Assembly: GCF_019056515.1 (NCBI RefSeq)
Contig: NZ_CP064873.1
Location: forward strand, 558,001-622,000
Length of the DNA stretch: 64,000 bases
Source of the DNA: Microbacterium paraoxydans
Lineage (GTDB): Bacteria > Actinomycetota > Actinomycetes > Actinomycetales > Microbacteriaceae
Direction of reading: 5' to 3'
In this document: positions 53,792-61,788 of the stretch, piece after piece
Numbering within the stretch: position 1 is the stretch's first letter
How the letters are laid out: the number at the start of each line of letters is the position of its first letter
The notes under the pieces: model-generated
Databases searched by the model: none
What the model was told of the DNA's origin: nothing
The model's input: only the letters and a program-made list of their open reading frames with translations
Position numbers and translations under genes: made by a program

Positions 53792-54807
53792 GATTCGTCC
53801 CTCGCCTCGATGAGCCGCCGTCTCTGCCGCACCGCGAGCACGCGGTCGAGCACGATGGCGCCGATGATGAGCAGGCCGACGACGGCACGCTGCCAGAAGT
53901 CGGGGATGCCGAGGATCGGCAGAGCGCGGTTGATGGTCAGCAGCAGAACGGCGCCGATCGCGGCGCCCCACACCGAGCCGATGCCGCCGGTGATCGCGAC
54001 GCCGCCGATGACGGCCGCGCCCACCGCGTCCAGCTCCCATCCCGCTCCCGCCTGGGAGTTGATGGTGCCGTACCGGGCCGCGTAGAAGACGCCGGCGAGT
54101 CCGGCGAGAGCTCCCGACAGGACGAACGCGGTGAGCACGCGGCGGGTGACGCGCAGGCCGTAGAGCTCGGCCGCCGCGGGGTCGGAGCCGATCGCGTAGA
54201 ACTCCCGGCCGCCGCGGGTGTTCTTCATGTACCAGGCGGCGACGGCGAGCACGACGACCGCGACGATCGCGAGGATCGGGATGCCGAGGACCTGCCCCGT
54301 GCCGAGGGCGAGGAAGTCGCGCGGCATGTCGGAGGCGTTCACGCGGTCGCTGCCGGTCCACAGCACGTTGATGCCGCGGTAGGCGTAGAGGGTGCCGAGG
54401 GTGATCACCATCGCCGGCACCTTGGCGTATGCGACGAGCGCGCCGTTGATGAGGCCGAGCAGAGCGCCGAGCACCACGGCGGCGACCACGACCAGGACGA
54501 TCGGGATGCCGGGGATGTCGATGAAGAGCCGACCGGTCAGGTACGCGGTCAGACCCATCACGGAACCCACGGACAGGTCGACGTTGCGCGTGATGAGGAC
54601 GATGGCCTGTCCCACGGCGACGAGCACGAGGATCGACGGCGTCAGCAGCAGGTCGCGCCAGCCGTCGGCGCTGAACAGGAACTTCGGATTGTTGAGGGTC
54701 GCGGCGGTCACCACGAGCACGAGGGCCAGGAGGATGCCGAACTCGCGGGCCCTGCCGAGACCGGAGATGCGCTTGGTGAGCGCGGAGACGGGGATGGCGG
54801 TGGTCAC
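53788..54807 (-). CDS. rhaP: L-rhamnose ABC transporter permease
   Basis: 339 residues, BPD_transp_2 family with ITRNVDLSVGSVMGLTAYL and VIGGVAITGGIGSVWGA. It is the partner of the other permease in the heterodimeric channel. The GTG start at 54807 overlaps the ATPase stop (GTGA). Confidence 0.9.
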   Translation of the reverse strand: MTTAIPVSALTKRISGLGRAREFGILLALVLVVTAATLNNPKFLFSADGWRDLLLTPSILVLVAVGQAIVLITRNVDLSVGSVMGLTAYLTGRLFIDIPGIPIVLVVVAAVVLGALLGLINGALVAYAKVPAMVITLGTLYAYRGINVLWTGSDRVNASDMPRDFLALGTGQVLGIPILAIVAVVVLAVAAWYMKNTRGGREFYAIGSDPAAAELYGLRVTRRVLTAFVLSGALAGLAGVFYAARYGTINSQAGAGWELDAVGAAVIGGVAITGGIGSVWGAAIGAVLLLTINRALPILGIPDFWQRAVVGLLIIGAIVLDRVLAVRQRRRLIEARDES

Positions 54808-56321
54808 GAGCTGAGCTCCGATGCGTGCGTCGCGGCGAACATGACGTTCTCGGAGGTGGCCTCCGAGCGGGGGATCTCGGCCGTGATGCGACCCTCGCGC
54901 ATCACGAGCACCCGGTCGGCCATGCCGAGCACCTCGGGCAGCTCGGACGAGATCATGAGGATGCCCATTCCCTGACCGGCGAGCTGGGACAGCAGGCGGT
55001 GCACCTCGGACTTGGTGCCGACGTCGATGCCGCGGGTGGGCTCGTCGATGAGCAGCACCTGCGGCTGCGTGGCGAGCCACTTGGCGAGGACGACCTTCTG
55101 CTGGTTGCCGCCGGAGAGCGTCGCGGCGACGGTGTCCAGGGCGTGGGTCTTCACCTCGAGCCGCGACGCCCACTCCCGGGCGGTGCGGTTCTCCATCGCT
55201 GTGGTGAGCAGGCCGAGGCGGGCGAGACGCCGACGGATCGCGAGGGTGATGTTCCCGCCGACGCCGGCTTCGATGACGAGGCCCTGCTTCCGGCGGTCCT
55301 CGGGGACGAGGGCGAGACCGGCGCGCATGGCGTCGACCGGACGGCGCGCGCGGATCCGGCGGCCCTTCATGCGCACGCTGCCCTCGCGGTACCCGTCCAC
55401 GCCGAAGACCGCGCGCGCGACCTCGCTGCGCCCGGCGCCGACGAGGCCGGCGAGCCCGACGATCTCGCCCGCACGGACGGAGAACGAGATGTCGTGGAAG
55501 AGGCCGGGGCTCGTGAGCCCCTCGACCTCGAGCAGCGGCTCGCCGATCGTCGCCTCCTGCTTCGGGAACAGCTCGGACACCTCGCGGCCGACCATCTGGT
55601 GCACGAGTTCGTCGACCGTGGTGTCGGCGATGGCGGAGGTCGCGATGTACGCGCCGTCTCGCATGACCGTGACGGTGTCGCAGAGCGCGAACACCTCGTC
55701 GAACCGGTGCGAGATGAAGATGAGGCCGCGGCCCTCGTCGCGCAGGCTCCGGGCGATCGCGAACAGGCGCTCCACCTCCACGCCGGAGAGCGCCGCGGTG
55801 GGCTCGTCCATGATGAGCAGCGTGGCGTCGAGGGAGACCGCCTTGGCGATCTCGATGACCTGCTGGTCGGCGATCGACAGGCCTTCGGCGGGGCGGTCGG
55901 GGTCGATGGTGACGCCGAGGCGGGTGAAGAGCCGCTCGACCTCGTGGCGCATGGCCTTGCGGTCGATCCGCCCGAACCGCCCGGTCGGCTGGCGCCCCAT
56001 GAAGATGTTCTCGGTGACGGAGAGATCGGGGAAGAGCGTCGGCTCCTGGTAGATGACCGCGACGCCGGCCGCCTTCGACTGGGCGGTCGAGGTGAAGTCC
56101 ACGTCTTCGCCGCGAAGCCGGAAGACCCCGCCGTCGCGCTGGTAGAGACCGGCGACGATCTTCACGAGCGTGGACTTGCCGGCCCCGTTCTCGCCGACGA
56201 GCGCGTGGATGGAGCCGGGGCGGACGGCGATGGTGCCGGAGCGCAGGGCGATCACCGACCCGAACGCCTTCTGGACGTCGGCGAGCTCGAGCACGGGCGC
56301 CGTCGTGGGTGAGGACATCAT
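54804..56321 (-). CDS. rhaT: L-rhamnose ABC transporter ATP-binding protein
   Basis: 505 residues with two tandem ABC domains, as in all sugar importers of the RbsA type. Domain 1: Walker A GENGAGKST, signature LSIADQQ, Walker B LLIMDEPTA; domain 2 (from about 260): degenerate A loop GLVGAGRSE, signature LSGGNQQK, Walker B VLLIDEPTRGID. It powers uptake. The start at 56321 is chosen because GGAGAG lies 4-9 nt upstream; a longer frame (56354) would begin inside the LacI operator. It is the first gene of the nine-gene rhamnose operon. Confidence 0.92.
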   Translation of the reverse strand: MMSSPTTAPVLELADVQKAFGSVIALRSGTIAVRPGSIHALVGENGAGKSTLVKIVAGLYQRDGGVFRLRGEDVDFTSTAQSKAAGVAVIYQEPTLFPDLSVTENIFMGRQPTGRFGRIDRKAMRHEVERLFTRLGVTIDPDRPAEGLSIADQQVIEIAKAVSLDATLLIMDEPTAALSGVEVERLFAIARSLRDEGRGLIFISHRFDEVFALCDTVTVMRDGAYIATSAIADTTVDELVHQMVGREVSELFPKQEATIGEPLLEVEGLTSPGLFHDISFSVRAGEIVGLAGLVGAGRSEVARAVFGVDGYREGSVRMKGRRIRARRPVDAMRAGLALVPEDRRKQGLVIEAGVGGNITLAIRRRLARLGLLTTAMENRTAREWASRLEVKTHALDTVAATLSGGNQQKVVLAKWLATQPQVLLIDEPTRGIDVGTKSEVHRLLSQLAGQGMGILMISSELPEVLGMADRVLVMREGRITAEIPRSEATSENVMFAATHASELSS

Positions 56322-56341
56322 TTCTCTCTCCATTGAGGGAA

Positions 56342-56353
56342 TGAATCGTTTCA
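56342..56353. promoter_or_regulatory. LacI-type operator, copy 1
   Basis: TGAATCGTTTCA (minus strand TGAAACGATTCA) is the near-palindrome bound by LacI-family regulators with a central CG. It lies about 10-21 nt downstream of the predicted start of the rhamnose operon transcript, where a bound repressor would block elongation or escape. Confidence 0.75.
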
Positions 56354-56369
56354 AACCCTGATGGAGATG

Positions 56370-56398
56370 AGACTAGGGGCTGTGTTGACGCGTGTCAA
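56370..56398 (-). promoter_or_regulatory. Promoter of the rhamnose operon
   Basis: On the minus strand, -35 TTGACA (56393-56398), a 17-nt spacer and -10 TAGTCT (56370-56375) form a good consensus promoter; transcription would start near 56363. Its -35 adjoins the opposite-strand TTGACG of the regulator gene inside the inverted repeat TTGACGCGTGTCAA (56385-56398). Confidence 0.7.
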
Positions 56399-56414
56399 TA
56401 CGGCATGAGAGTCT
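56385..56414 (+). promoter_or_regulatory. Promoter of the LacI-family regulator gene
   Basis: TTGACG (56385-56390), an 18-nt spacer and GAGTCT (56409-56414) on the plus strand form a weaker promoter back-to-back with the operon promoter. Confidence 0.4.
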
Positions 56415-56431
56415 GAGGCGATCCCCGCGGA

Positions 56432-56443
56432 TGAGTCGTTTCA
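56432..56443. promoter_or_regulatory. LacI-type operator, copy 2
   Basis: TGAGTCGTTTCA differs in one base from copy 1 and lies just downstream of the regulator's predicted start, in the mirror position. Together with copy 1 it explains control of both divergent transcripts. Confidence 0.7.
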
Positions 56444-56469
56444 GCGGCGGGAACCGGAGGGAGGGCGCG

Positions 56470-57474
56470 ATGGCCGTCAGTGTGCGGGAGGTCGCCGAGG
56501 ACGCGGGTGTCTCCGTCGGGACCGTCTCGAACGTGCTCAACCGGCCGGAGAAGGTGGCCGCGGAGACCGTCGCGCGTGTGCAGGCGTCGATCGACCGCCT
56601 CGGGTTCGTGCGCAACGACGCGGCACGGCAGCTCCGTGCGGGGCGCAGTCGGACGATCGGCCTCGTCGTGCTCGACATCCGCAACCCCTTCTTCGCCGAG
56701 GTGATCCGCGGAGCCGAGGAGCGCGCCGACCAGCACGGACTCTCCGTCCTCGTCGCCAACAGCGACGAGAAGCAGGAGCGGGAGGCGATGCATCTCGATC
56801 TCTTCGAGGAGCAGCGGGTGACCGGCGTGCTCGTCACTCCCGTGGCGGAATCCCTGCCGCGGCTGGTGCGGATGCATGAGCGCGGGACGCACGCCGTGCT
56901 CGTCGACCGGGAATCGCAGGACGAGCGGTTCGCCTCCGTCGCCGTCGACGATGTCGAGGGCGGACGCATCGCGACCGAGCACCTGCTGGCGGTCGGTCGT
57001 CGCCGGATCGCCTTCGTCGGCGGCCCGGTCGCGCTGCGCCAGGTCTCCGACCGCCTGAGCGGCGCGCAGGCCGCGGCGGCCGCGGCGGGGATCGGGCTGG
57101 AGTTCATCCCGACCTCCGCGCTCACCGTCGAGGAGGGACGCCGGGCCGGTGCGCAGATCCTCGACCGCGCCCCCGGGGACCGGCCGGACGCGGTCTTCGC
57201 GGCGAACGACCTCCTGGCACTGGGCCTCCTGCAGAGCCTGGTGATGACCGGCGATGCCCGGGTCCCCGAGGACATCGCGCTCGTGGGCTACGACGACATC
57301 GACTTCGCGGCGGCCGCCGTGATCCCGCTCAGCTCGGTGCGGCAGCCGGCCGCTCTCATCGGCTCGACCGCCGTCGACCTGCTGCTGCGAGGCCAGGACG
57401 AGGTGGCGCCGGCGCCGGAGCACGTGCTGTTCCGGCCGGAGCTCGTCGCCCGCCGCTCGACGACCGGGGAGTGA
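56470..57474 (+). CDS. LacI-family regulator of rhamnose catabolism
   Basis: 334 residues. The N-terminal HTH (VSVREVAEDAGVSVGTVSNVLNRPEKV, split around the turn) with the hinge helix QLRAGRSRTIGLVV is followed by a periplasmic-binding-like ligand domain (DRPDAVFAANDLLALG, ALVGYDDIDFAAA). It probably represses the operon and itself until L-rhamnose, rhamnulose or a phosphate intermediate binds. GGAGGGAGGG precedes the ATG at 56470; an earlier ATG at 56407 or 56392 would translate the operator and is rejected. Confidence 0.9.
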   Translation: MAVSVREVAEDAGVSVGTVSNVLNRPEKVAAETVARVQASIDRLGFVRNDAARQLRAGRSRTIGLVVLDIRNPFFAEVIRGAEERADQHGLSVLVANSDEKQEREAMHLDLFEEQRVTGVLVTPVAESLPRLVRMHERGTHAVLVDRESQDERFASVAVDDVEGGRIATEHLLAVGRRRIAFVGGPVALRQVSDRLSGAQAAAAAAGIGLEFIPTSALTVEEGRRAGAQILDRAPGDRPDAVFAANDLLALGLLQSLVMTGDARVPEDIALVGYDDIDFAAAAVIPLSSVRQPAALIGSTAVDLLLRGQDEVAPAPEHVLFRPELVARRSTTGE

Positions 57475-57477
57475 CCG

Positions 57478-58184
57478 TCAGGCCGGCGTCGATGTGGTGC
57501 GTTGGGCGCTCGCACCCCGCATGATGCGGGCGACGGCGGTGATGAGGAAGAGCTGCCCGGTGATCCCCTCGGCGACGGCCACCGCCTGCACGCCCGGTCC
57601 GACGGGGACGAGGTTCCCGTAGCCCGTCGTGGTCAGTGCCGTGAACGAGAAGAAGAGCTGATTGCCGAGCGAGTCGTTCGCCGCATCTCCGAACAGCGGC
57701 GTCGGCAGCAGCAGCGACAGCAGGTTGTAGACGAAGGCGAAGAACATGCCGACGAGGATGTACGCGGTCACCGCGGCCAGGAGCGCCTCGACGTCGAGGC
57801 CTCGGCGGGTGACCTGGTGCGCGATGATGGCCCACGGCGCCACGAGCAGCGCGAGCATGGAGGCGGCGGACAGGGCGACCGCGAGGGCGGGACTGTCCGT
57901 GGCGAAGAATGCCGCGAGGAGGGCAGCCAGCCCCGCGGCCGAGAGCACGACCCACGACACCCGCTGCACGAGGGCGTGCGCCCTGGTCACGCGGAACACG
58001 ATCGCGACCGTGACCAGCATCGCGAGGAACGCCCAGGGCTGGGGACCGTGCCGGGCTGGGCCGCGCACAGTCCGTACGACACGACGAGGAGGGCGAGCAC
58101 CGCGGCATAGCCCAGGGCGCCGCGCCTCGGGTCGGCCGGGGCAGCGAACCCCGCGCGGACGTACGCTCCCGATGGCTCGGACAT
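57478..58184 (-). pseudogene. Two-TM-pore potassium channel gene with a frameshift
   Basis: The intact product would be about 236 residues. The N-terminal part (start at 58184) reads MSEPSGAYVRAGFAAP, then a TM GALGYAAVLALLVVSYGLCA, and ends in an unrelated tail after a frame change; the rest continues in the next frame as PWAFLAMLVTVAIVFRV and further TMs, with the pore helix and filter SFTALTTTGYGNLVPVGP of the Ion_trans_2 family. The two frames join if one base is added to the 4-base run at 58041-58044 (plus-strand GGGG). That is either a real one-base deletion or a sequencing error in a homopolymer. A GTG or ATG inside the second frame could still give a channel core. The start is tied to no clear -10 box. 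Confidence 0.75.
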
Positions 58185-58282
58185 GGCGTCTCCTCTCGCG
58201 TCCGCGGGCGCCGGACCCTCGCAACGTGCGGCCAGTATCGCAGGGCATGCGGCCGGCTCCCGGGAGCATCCGAGACCGGCGG

Positions 58283-58312
58283 TTCGTGACCACGCGCCGG
58301 ACCCGTTATGAT
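58283..58312 (+). promoter_or_regulatory. Promoter of tRNA-Ser (GCT)
   Basis: -10 TATGAT at 58307-58312 with a TTCGTG hexamer 18 nt upstream (58283-58288) lies 36 nt before the tRNA 5' end. It is close to the best consensus in the window. Confidence 0.5.
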
Positions 58313-58347
58313 GGTGGGGTGCATCCGTGCTCTCGAGCCGGATGTCT

Positions 58348-58436
58348 GGAGACGTCGCATAGTCCGGCCTAGTGCACCACCCTGCTAAGGTGGAGTCCCC
58401 TTACGGGGACCAGGGGTTCAAATCCCCTCGTCTCCG
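58348..58436 (+). tRNA. tRNA-Ser (GCT)
   Basis: An 89-nt class II tRNA: acceptor GGAGACG/CGTCTCC, anticodon loop CTGCTAA (anticodon GCT), long variable arm with CCCCTTACGGGG, discriminator G. A hairpin terminator follows. Confidence 0.95.
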
Positions 58437-58444
58437 CACAGAGA

Positions 58445-58472
58445 AGCCCCGACGAGTCCGCTCGCCGGGGCT
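58445..58472 (+). terminator. Hairpin terminator of tRNA-Ser
   Basis: AGCCCCGACGAG pairs with CTCGCCGGGGCT with one mismatch, a 4-nt loop, followed by TTCGTGTT. Confidence 0.7.
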
Positions 58473-58502
58473 TTCGTGTTCTCGCGTGCGGGCGGGCCCT
58501 CC

Positions 58503-58994
58503 TCACGCCGGCGTCCCCGGCATCCAGGTCGGGTCGGGGGAGAGTGCGGCGGAGATCTTCCGGCTCGCCGCGCCGAGCTGCCGGGCCTGCGCCGGGGTCA
58601 GGGTGTCGAAGACGACGCGGCGGACGAGGGCCTGGTGTGCGGGGGTCGACTCCTCGACCTTCCGGTGGCCGGCGTCGGTGAGGATGCCGAGGGTGAAGCG
58701 CCCGTCCTCCGCATCGACCTCGCGCCGGATCCAGCCTTTCGCCTCCAGGCGGGTGACCGCACGGGAGAGTCGGGACAGCGTGCTGTTCGCGTAGCCGGCG
58801 AGGACACTGAGGCGGAGCGTGCGCTCCGGTGCCGCATCGAGGGCGTAGAGGATGCCGTGCTCGAAGTGGGTCAGTCCGCTGTCGCGCTGCAGCTGCGCGT
58901 CGAGGGCCGCGGGGAGCCGTTCGAGGAGCGTCGCGAGTGCCGACCAGACGTCCATCTCTTCGGTGCTCAAGGGGGCGGGGGAGGATGACGACAT
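58503..58994 (-). CDS. MarR-family regulator
   Basis: 163 residues. The winged-helix core matches MarR: FEHGILYALDAAPERTLRLSVLA, then ANSTLSRLSRAVTRLEAKGWI (recognition helix) and DGRFTLGILTDAGHRKVEE (wing). It is divergent from the SDR gene, and two near-identical palindromes lie in the gap. It probably represses the SDR gene and itself until a phenolic or other small ligand binds. The ligand is unknown. Confidence 0.9.
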   Translation of the reverse strand: MSSSSPAPLSTEEMDVWSALATLLERLPAALDAQLQRDSGLTHFEHGILYALDAAPERTLRLSVLAGYANSTLSRLSRAVTRLEAKGWIRREVDAEDGRFTLGILTDAGHRKVEESTPAHQALVRRVVFDTLTPAQARQLGAASRKISAALSPDPTWMPGTPA

Positions 58995-59027
58995 TCCTCC
59001 ACCGTAGCGGTCGAGCCGTGCTCTTCG

Positions 59028-59077
59028 CTTGCTCAGGAAAGTGACTGGAGGCTAGTATGACTTGCTCAGGCAAGTGA
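59028..59077. promoter_or_regulatory. MarR-SDR intergenic promoter and two operators
   Basis: Two copies of CTTGCTCAGG(A/C)AAGTGA lie at 59028-59045 and 59060-59077; the second is a perfect palindrome ACTTGC-TCAG-GCAAGT. Between them, -35 TTGCTC (inside the first copy) and -10 TAGTAT (59053-59058) form the SDR promoter with an 18-nt spacer. The operators flank the -10, so a MarR dimer pair would block polymerase. Confidence 0.7.
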
Positions 59078-59110
59078 TGCGGGGCGTCCGCGGAAGTGAG
59101 AGGGAGACGG

Positions 59111-59902
59111 ATGGAACTGGGGCTGCGCGGCAAGAGGGCGTTCATCAGCGGATCGAGCCAGGGGATCGGATACGCGGTCGCGTCCGCTCTCGCCGCCGAG
59201 GGTGTCGATGTCGTGATCAACGGTCGCGACGAGGGACGGGTCGACGCGGCGGTCGGCGTGCTGGCCCTCGCGCACCCGGAGGTGGCCGTGTCCGGGATCG
59301 CCGCGGACTTCACCGACCCGTCGCAGGTGGCGCGGCTGACGGAGCGGCTCGGTGACGTCGACATCCTCGTCAACAACGTCGGTCTGTTCGGTCTCGCCGA
59401 CTTCGCGGACGTCGCCGACGAGGACTGGGCGCGCTACTTCGAGGTGAACGTGATGAGCGGCGTGCGCCTCTCCCGCTCCCTCCTGCCGGGGATGCGGGAA
59501 CGGGGCTGGGGGCGCATCGTCTTCGTCAGTAGCGAGTCCGGCGTCAACGTCCCGGCCGACATGGTGCACTACGGCGTGACGAAGGCGGCGATGATCGCGC
59601 TCGGGAACGGTCTGGCCAAGCTCACCCGCGGCACCGGCGTGACGGTGAACACCGTCCTGGGCGGCCCGACCTACTCGGAGGGGGTCGCGGCGAGCGTCAC
59701 CGCGGTCGTCGAGGCCCGGTCCGTCTCCGTGGAGGTGATGAAGGAGGCGATCATCGGACAGAACACGACCAGCCTGCTGGGCCGCTTCCTCGATCCGGCC
59801 GAGGTCGCCGACCTCGTCGTCTACCTCTCCAGCGTCCGCGCATCGGCGACGAACGGCGCCGCGCTGCGGGCGGACGGCGGGGTGCTGACCGCGATGCTGT
59901 GA
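59111..59902 (+). CDS. Short-chain dehydrogenase/reductase
   Basis: 263 residues. The NAD(P) motif SGSSQGIGYAVA, NNVG, a catalytic Ser in VFVSSESG and YGVTKAA are complete. The C-terminal substrate loop LGGPTYSEG and a GGVLTAML end fit the large classical SDR group; the substrate cannot be inferred. Control by the adjacent MarR suggests induction by an organic compound, perhaps for detoxification. AGAGGGAGACGG precedes the ATG. Confidence 0.9.
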   Translation: MELGLRGKRAFISGSSQGIGYAVASALAAEGVDVVINGRDEGRVDAAVGVLALAHPEVAVSGIAADFTDPSQVARLTERLGDVDILVNNVGLFGLADFADVADEDWARYFEVNVMSGVRLSRSLLPGMRERGWGRIVFVSSESGVNVPADMVHYGVTKAAMIALGNGLAKLTRGTGVTVNTVLGGPTYSEGVAASVTAVVEARSVSVEVMKEAIIGQNTTSLLGRFLDPAEVADLVVYLSSVRASATNGAALRADGGVLTAML

Positions 59903-59953
59903 GCGCGGCCGGGCGAGTCGCCGGGGCGCACACGTTCGGGTATCCTCGCGGGC

Positions 59954-61573
59954 ATGCCTGAACCGACCCAGACCCCGCAGCGCGAGGCCTTCGGCTCGCG
60001 GAACGTGTTCATCCTCTCGGCGATCGGCTCCGCCGTGGGTCTCGGGAACATCTGGCGCTTCCCCTACGTCGCCTACGAAGGCGGCGGCGGTGCGTTCCTC
60101 ATTCCGTACCTGTGCGCGCTGCTGACCGCCGGCATCCCGCTGCTCTTCCTCGATTACGCGATCGGCCACCGGTTCCGGGGCTCCGCGCCCCTCGCATTCC
60201 GACGCCTGCACCGGGCCGCCGAACCGCTGGGCTGGTGGCAGGTGCTGATCTGCGTCGTCATCGCGGTGTACTACGCCGTGATCGTCGCGTGGGCGGGCAT
60301 GTACACCTGGTTCTCCGCGCAGCTCACCTGGGGTGCGGGCAACGAGAACGACTTCTTCTTCGTCGACTTCCTGAAGTCCGCCGACGTCGCGGTGGTCGGC
60401 CTGTCCGGCGAGTTCGTGCCGCAGGTGGGCCTGCCGCTGATCGCGGTGTGGCTGATCGTCATCATCATCATGGCGCTCGGCGTCAAGCGCGGCATCGGTC
60501 GCGCCAACATGATCCTGATGCCGCTGCTCACCCTCATGTTCGCGGTGCTCGTCGTGCAGGCCCTCTTCCTCCCCGGCGCGTTGGACGGTCTGAACGCGTT
60601 CTTCACGCCGAACTGGGAGGCGCTCGCCGACCCGGCCGTGTGGGCCTCCGCCTATGGGCACATCTTCTTCTCGCTGTCCGTCGCGTTCGGGATCATGGTG
60701 ACGTACGCGTCCTACCTCAAGCGCAAGACCGACCTCACCGGCTCCGGTCTCGTGGTCGCGTTCGCCAACTCCGGTTTCGAGATCCTCGCCGGCATCGGCG
60801 TGTTCGCCGCCCTCGGGTTCATGGCCCAGGCGCAGGGCACGGATGTCTCCGGCGTCGCGACCTCGGGCATCGGTCTCGCGTTCGTCGCCTTCCCCACGAT
60901 CGTGTCGCAGGCGACCGGTGGCTCGATCATCGGCGTGCTGTTCTTCGGGGCCCTCGTCTTCGCGGGGGTGACCTCGCTCATCTCGATCCTCGAGGTGATC
61001 GTGGCCGCCCTGCAGGACAAGCTCGGGTGGGGACGGGTGCGCACCACCCTCATCGTCTCCATCCCGCTCGCCGTCATCTCGATGGCCCTGTTCTCCACCA
61101 CCACCGCGCTGTCGGTGCTCGACACCACCGACGCCTTCGTCAACGCCTTCGGCATCATGGCGGTCGCCCTCGTCGCGGTGATCGTGGTGGCGTGGGTGCT
61201 GCACAGGCTGCCGCAGCTGCAGGAGCACCTCAACCGGCGATCCAGCTTCCGGGTCGGGCTGATCTGGCGCCTGCTCGTGGGTGTGCTGGCCCCGCTCGTG
61301 CTCGGTTACCTGCTGATCACGGAACTCCTGACGAAGATCGCCGAGCCGTACAGCGGCTACCCTGGCTGGTTCCTCGGGGTGTTCGGCTGGGGCATGGTCA
61401 TCGCGCTGGTGATCGGGGGAGTGCTGCTGTCGCTGGTGCCGTGGAGCAGGCGCTCCCGCGCCAAGGACGACGTCGGGTACGACGACTTCCTGGACCAGGA
61501 GGAGTACGCCGCCGACCCCGAGACGACGAGCATCGCCGTCCCGGCGGCGCAGACGAAGGGAGCGGGCGCATGA
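59954..61573 (+). CDS. Neurotransmitter:sodium symporter family transporter (MetP-like)
   Basis: 539 residues with twelve TM helices. ILSAIGSAVGLGNIWRFPY is the NSS hallmark with the unwound TM1 Na+ site, and FFSLSVAFGIMVTYASY is also typical. In Corynebacterium the homologous MetP works with a small MetS subunit for methionine and alanine uptake; the small gene here immediately downstream supports the same. Leaderless start: TATCCT at 59941-59946, 7 nt before the ATG. Confidence 0.9.
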   Translation: MPEPTQTPQREAFGSRNVFILSAIGSAVGLGNIWRFPYVAYEGGGGAFLIPYLCALLTAGIPLLFLDYAIGHRFRGSAPLAFRRLHRAAEPLGWWQVLICVVIAVYYAVIVAWAGMYTWFSAQLTWGAGNENDFFFVDFLKSADVAVVGLSGEFVPQVGLPLIAVWLIVIIIMALGVKRGIGRANMILMPLLTLMFAVLVVQALFLPGALDGLNAFFTPNWEALADPAVWASAYGHIFFSLSVAFGIMVTYASYLKRKTDLTGSGLVVAFANSGFEILAGIGVFAALGFMAQAQGTDVSGVATSGIGLAFVAFPTIVSQATGGSIIGVLFFGALVFAGVTSLISILEVIVAALQDKLGWGRVRTTLIVSIPLAVISMALFSTTTALSVLDTTDAFVNAFGIMAVALVAVIVVAWVLHRLPQLQEHLNRRSSFRVGLIWRLLVGVLAPLVLGYLLITELLTKIAEPYSGYPGWFLGVFGWGMVIALVIGGVLLSLVPWSRRSRAKDDVGYDDFLDQEEYAADPETTSIAVPAAQTKGAGA

Positions 61574-61704
61574 CCACCACCGCGATCGTCATGATGATCA
61601 TCGCCATGGTCACGGTGTGGGGCGGCCTCCTTGCGGCCGTGGTGAACCTCGCCCGTCACCCGGAGGTGGAGGACACGGAGCCGTCGGTCCCGGTCGAGCT
61701 CTGA
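61570..61704 (+). CDS. MetS-like small subunit of the NSS transporter
   Basis: 44 residues: one TM helix (TTAIVMMIIAMVTVWGGLLAA) followed by VNLARHPEVEDTEP. Size, topology and position, overlapping the transporter stop by ATGA, match the accessory subunit that MetP-type transporters need for activity. It is missed by many gene callers. Confidence 0.85.
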   Translation: MTTTAIVMMIIAMVTVWGGLLAAVVNLARHPEVEDTEPSVPVEL

Positions 61705-61707
61705 TCA

Positions 61708-61730
61708 CCGACCCGATCGCATCGGGTCGG
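61708..61730. terminator. Hairpin after metS (shares sequence with a later hairpin)
   Basis: CCGACCCGAT-CGC-ATCGGGTCGG is a perfect 10-bp inverted repeat with a 3-nt loop, 4 nt after the small subunit stop. The same core ATCGGGTCG/CGACCCGAT reappears at 62658-62690, so a protein-binding role is also possible. Confidence 0.5.
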
Positions 61731-61788
61731 AATGGTCGGGTGCGCGGATGGGCGGCGGCGAGACGATGAGGGGGAAAGGAGGACCCCC

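Noticed and set aside
56392..56469. Earlier ATG starts for the LacI-family gene
   Set aside because: They would translate the -10 region and operator; the start at 56470 has GGAGGGAGGG and begins with the HTH.
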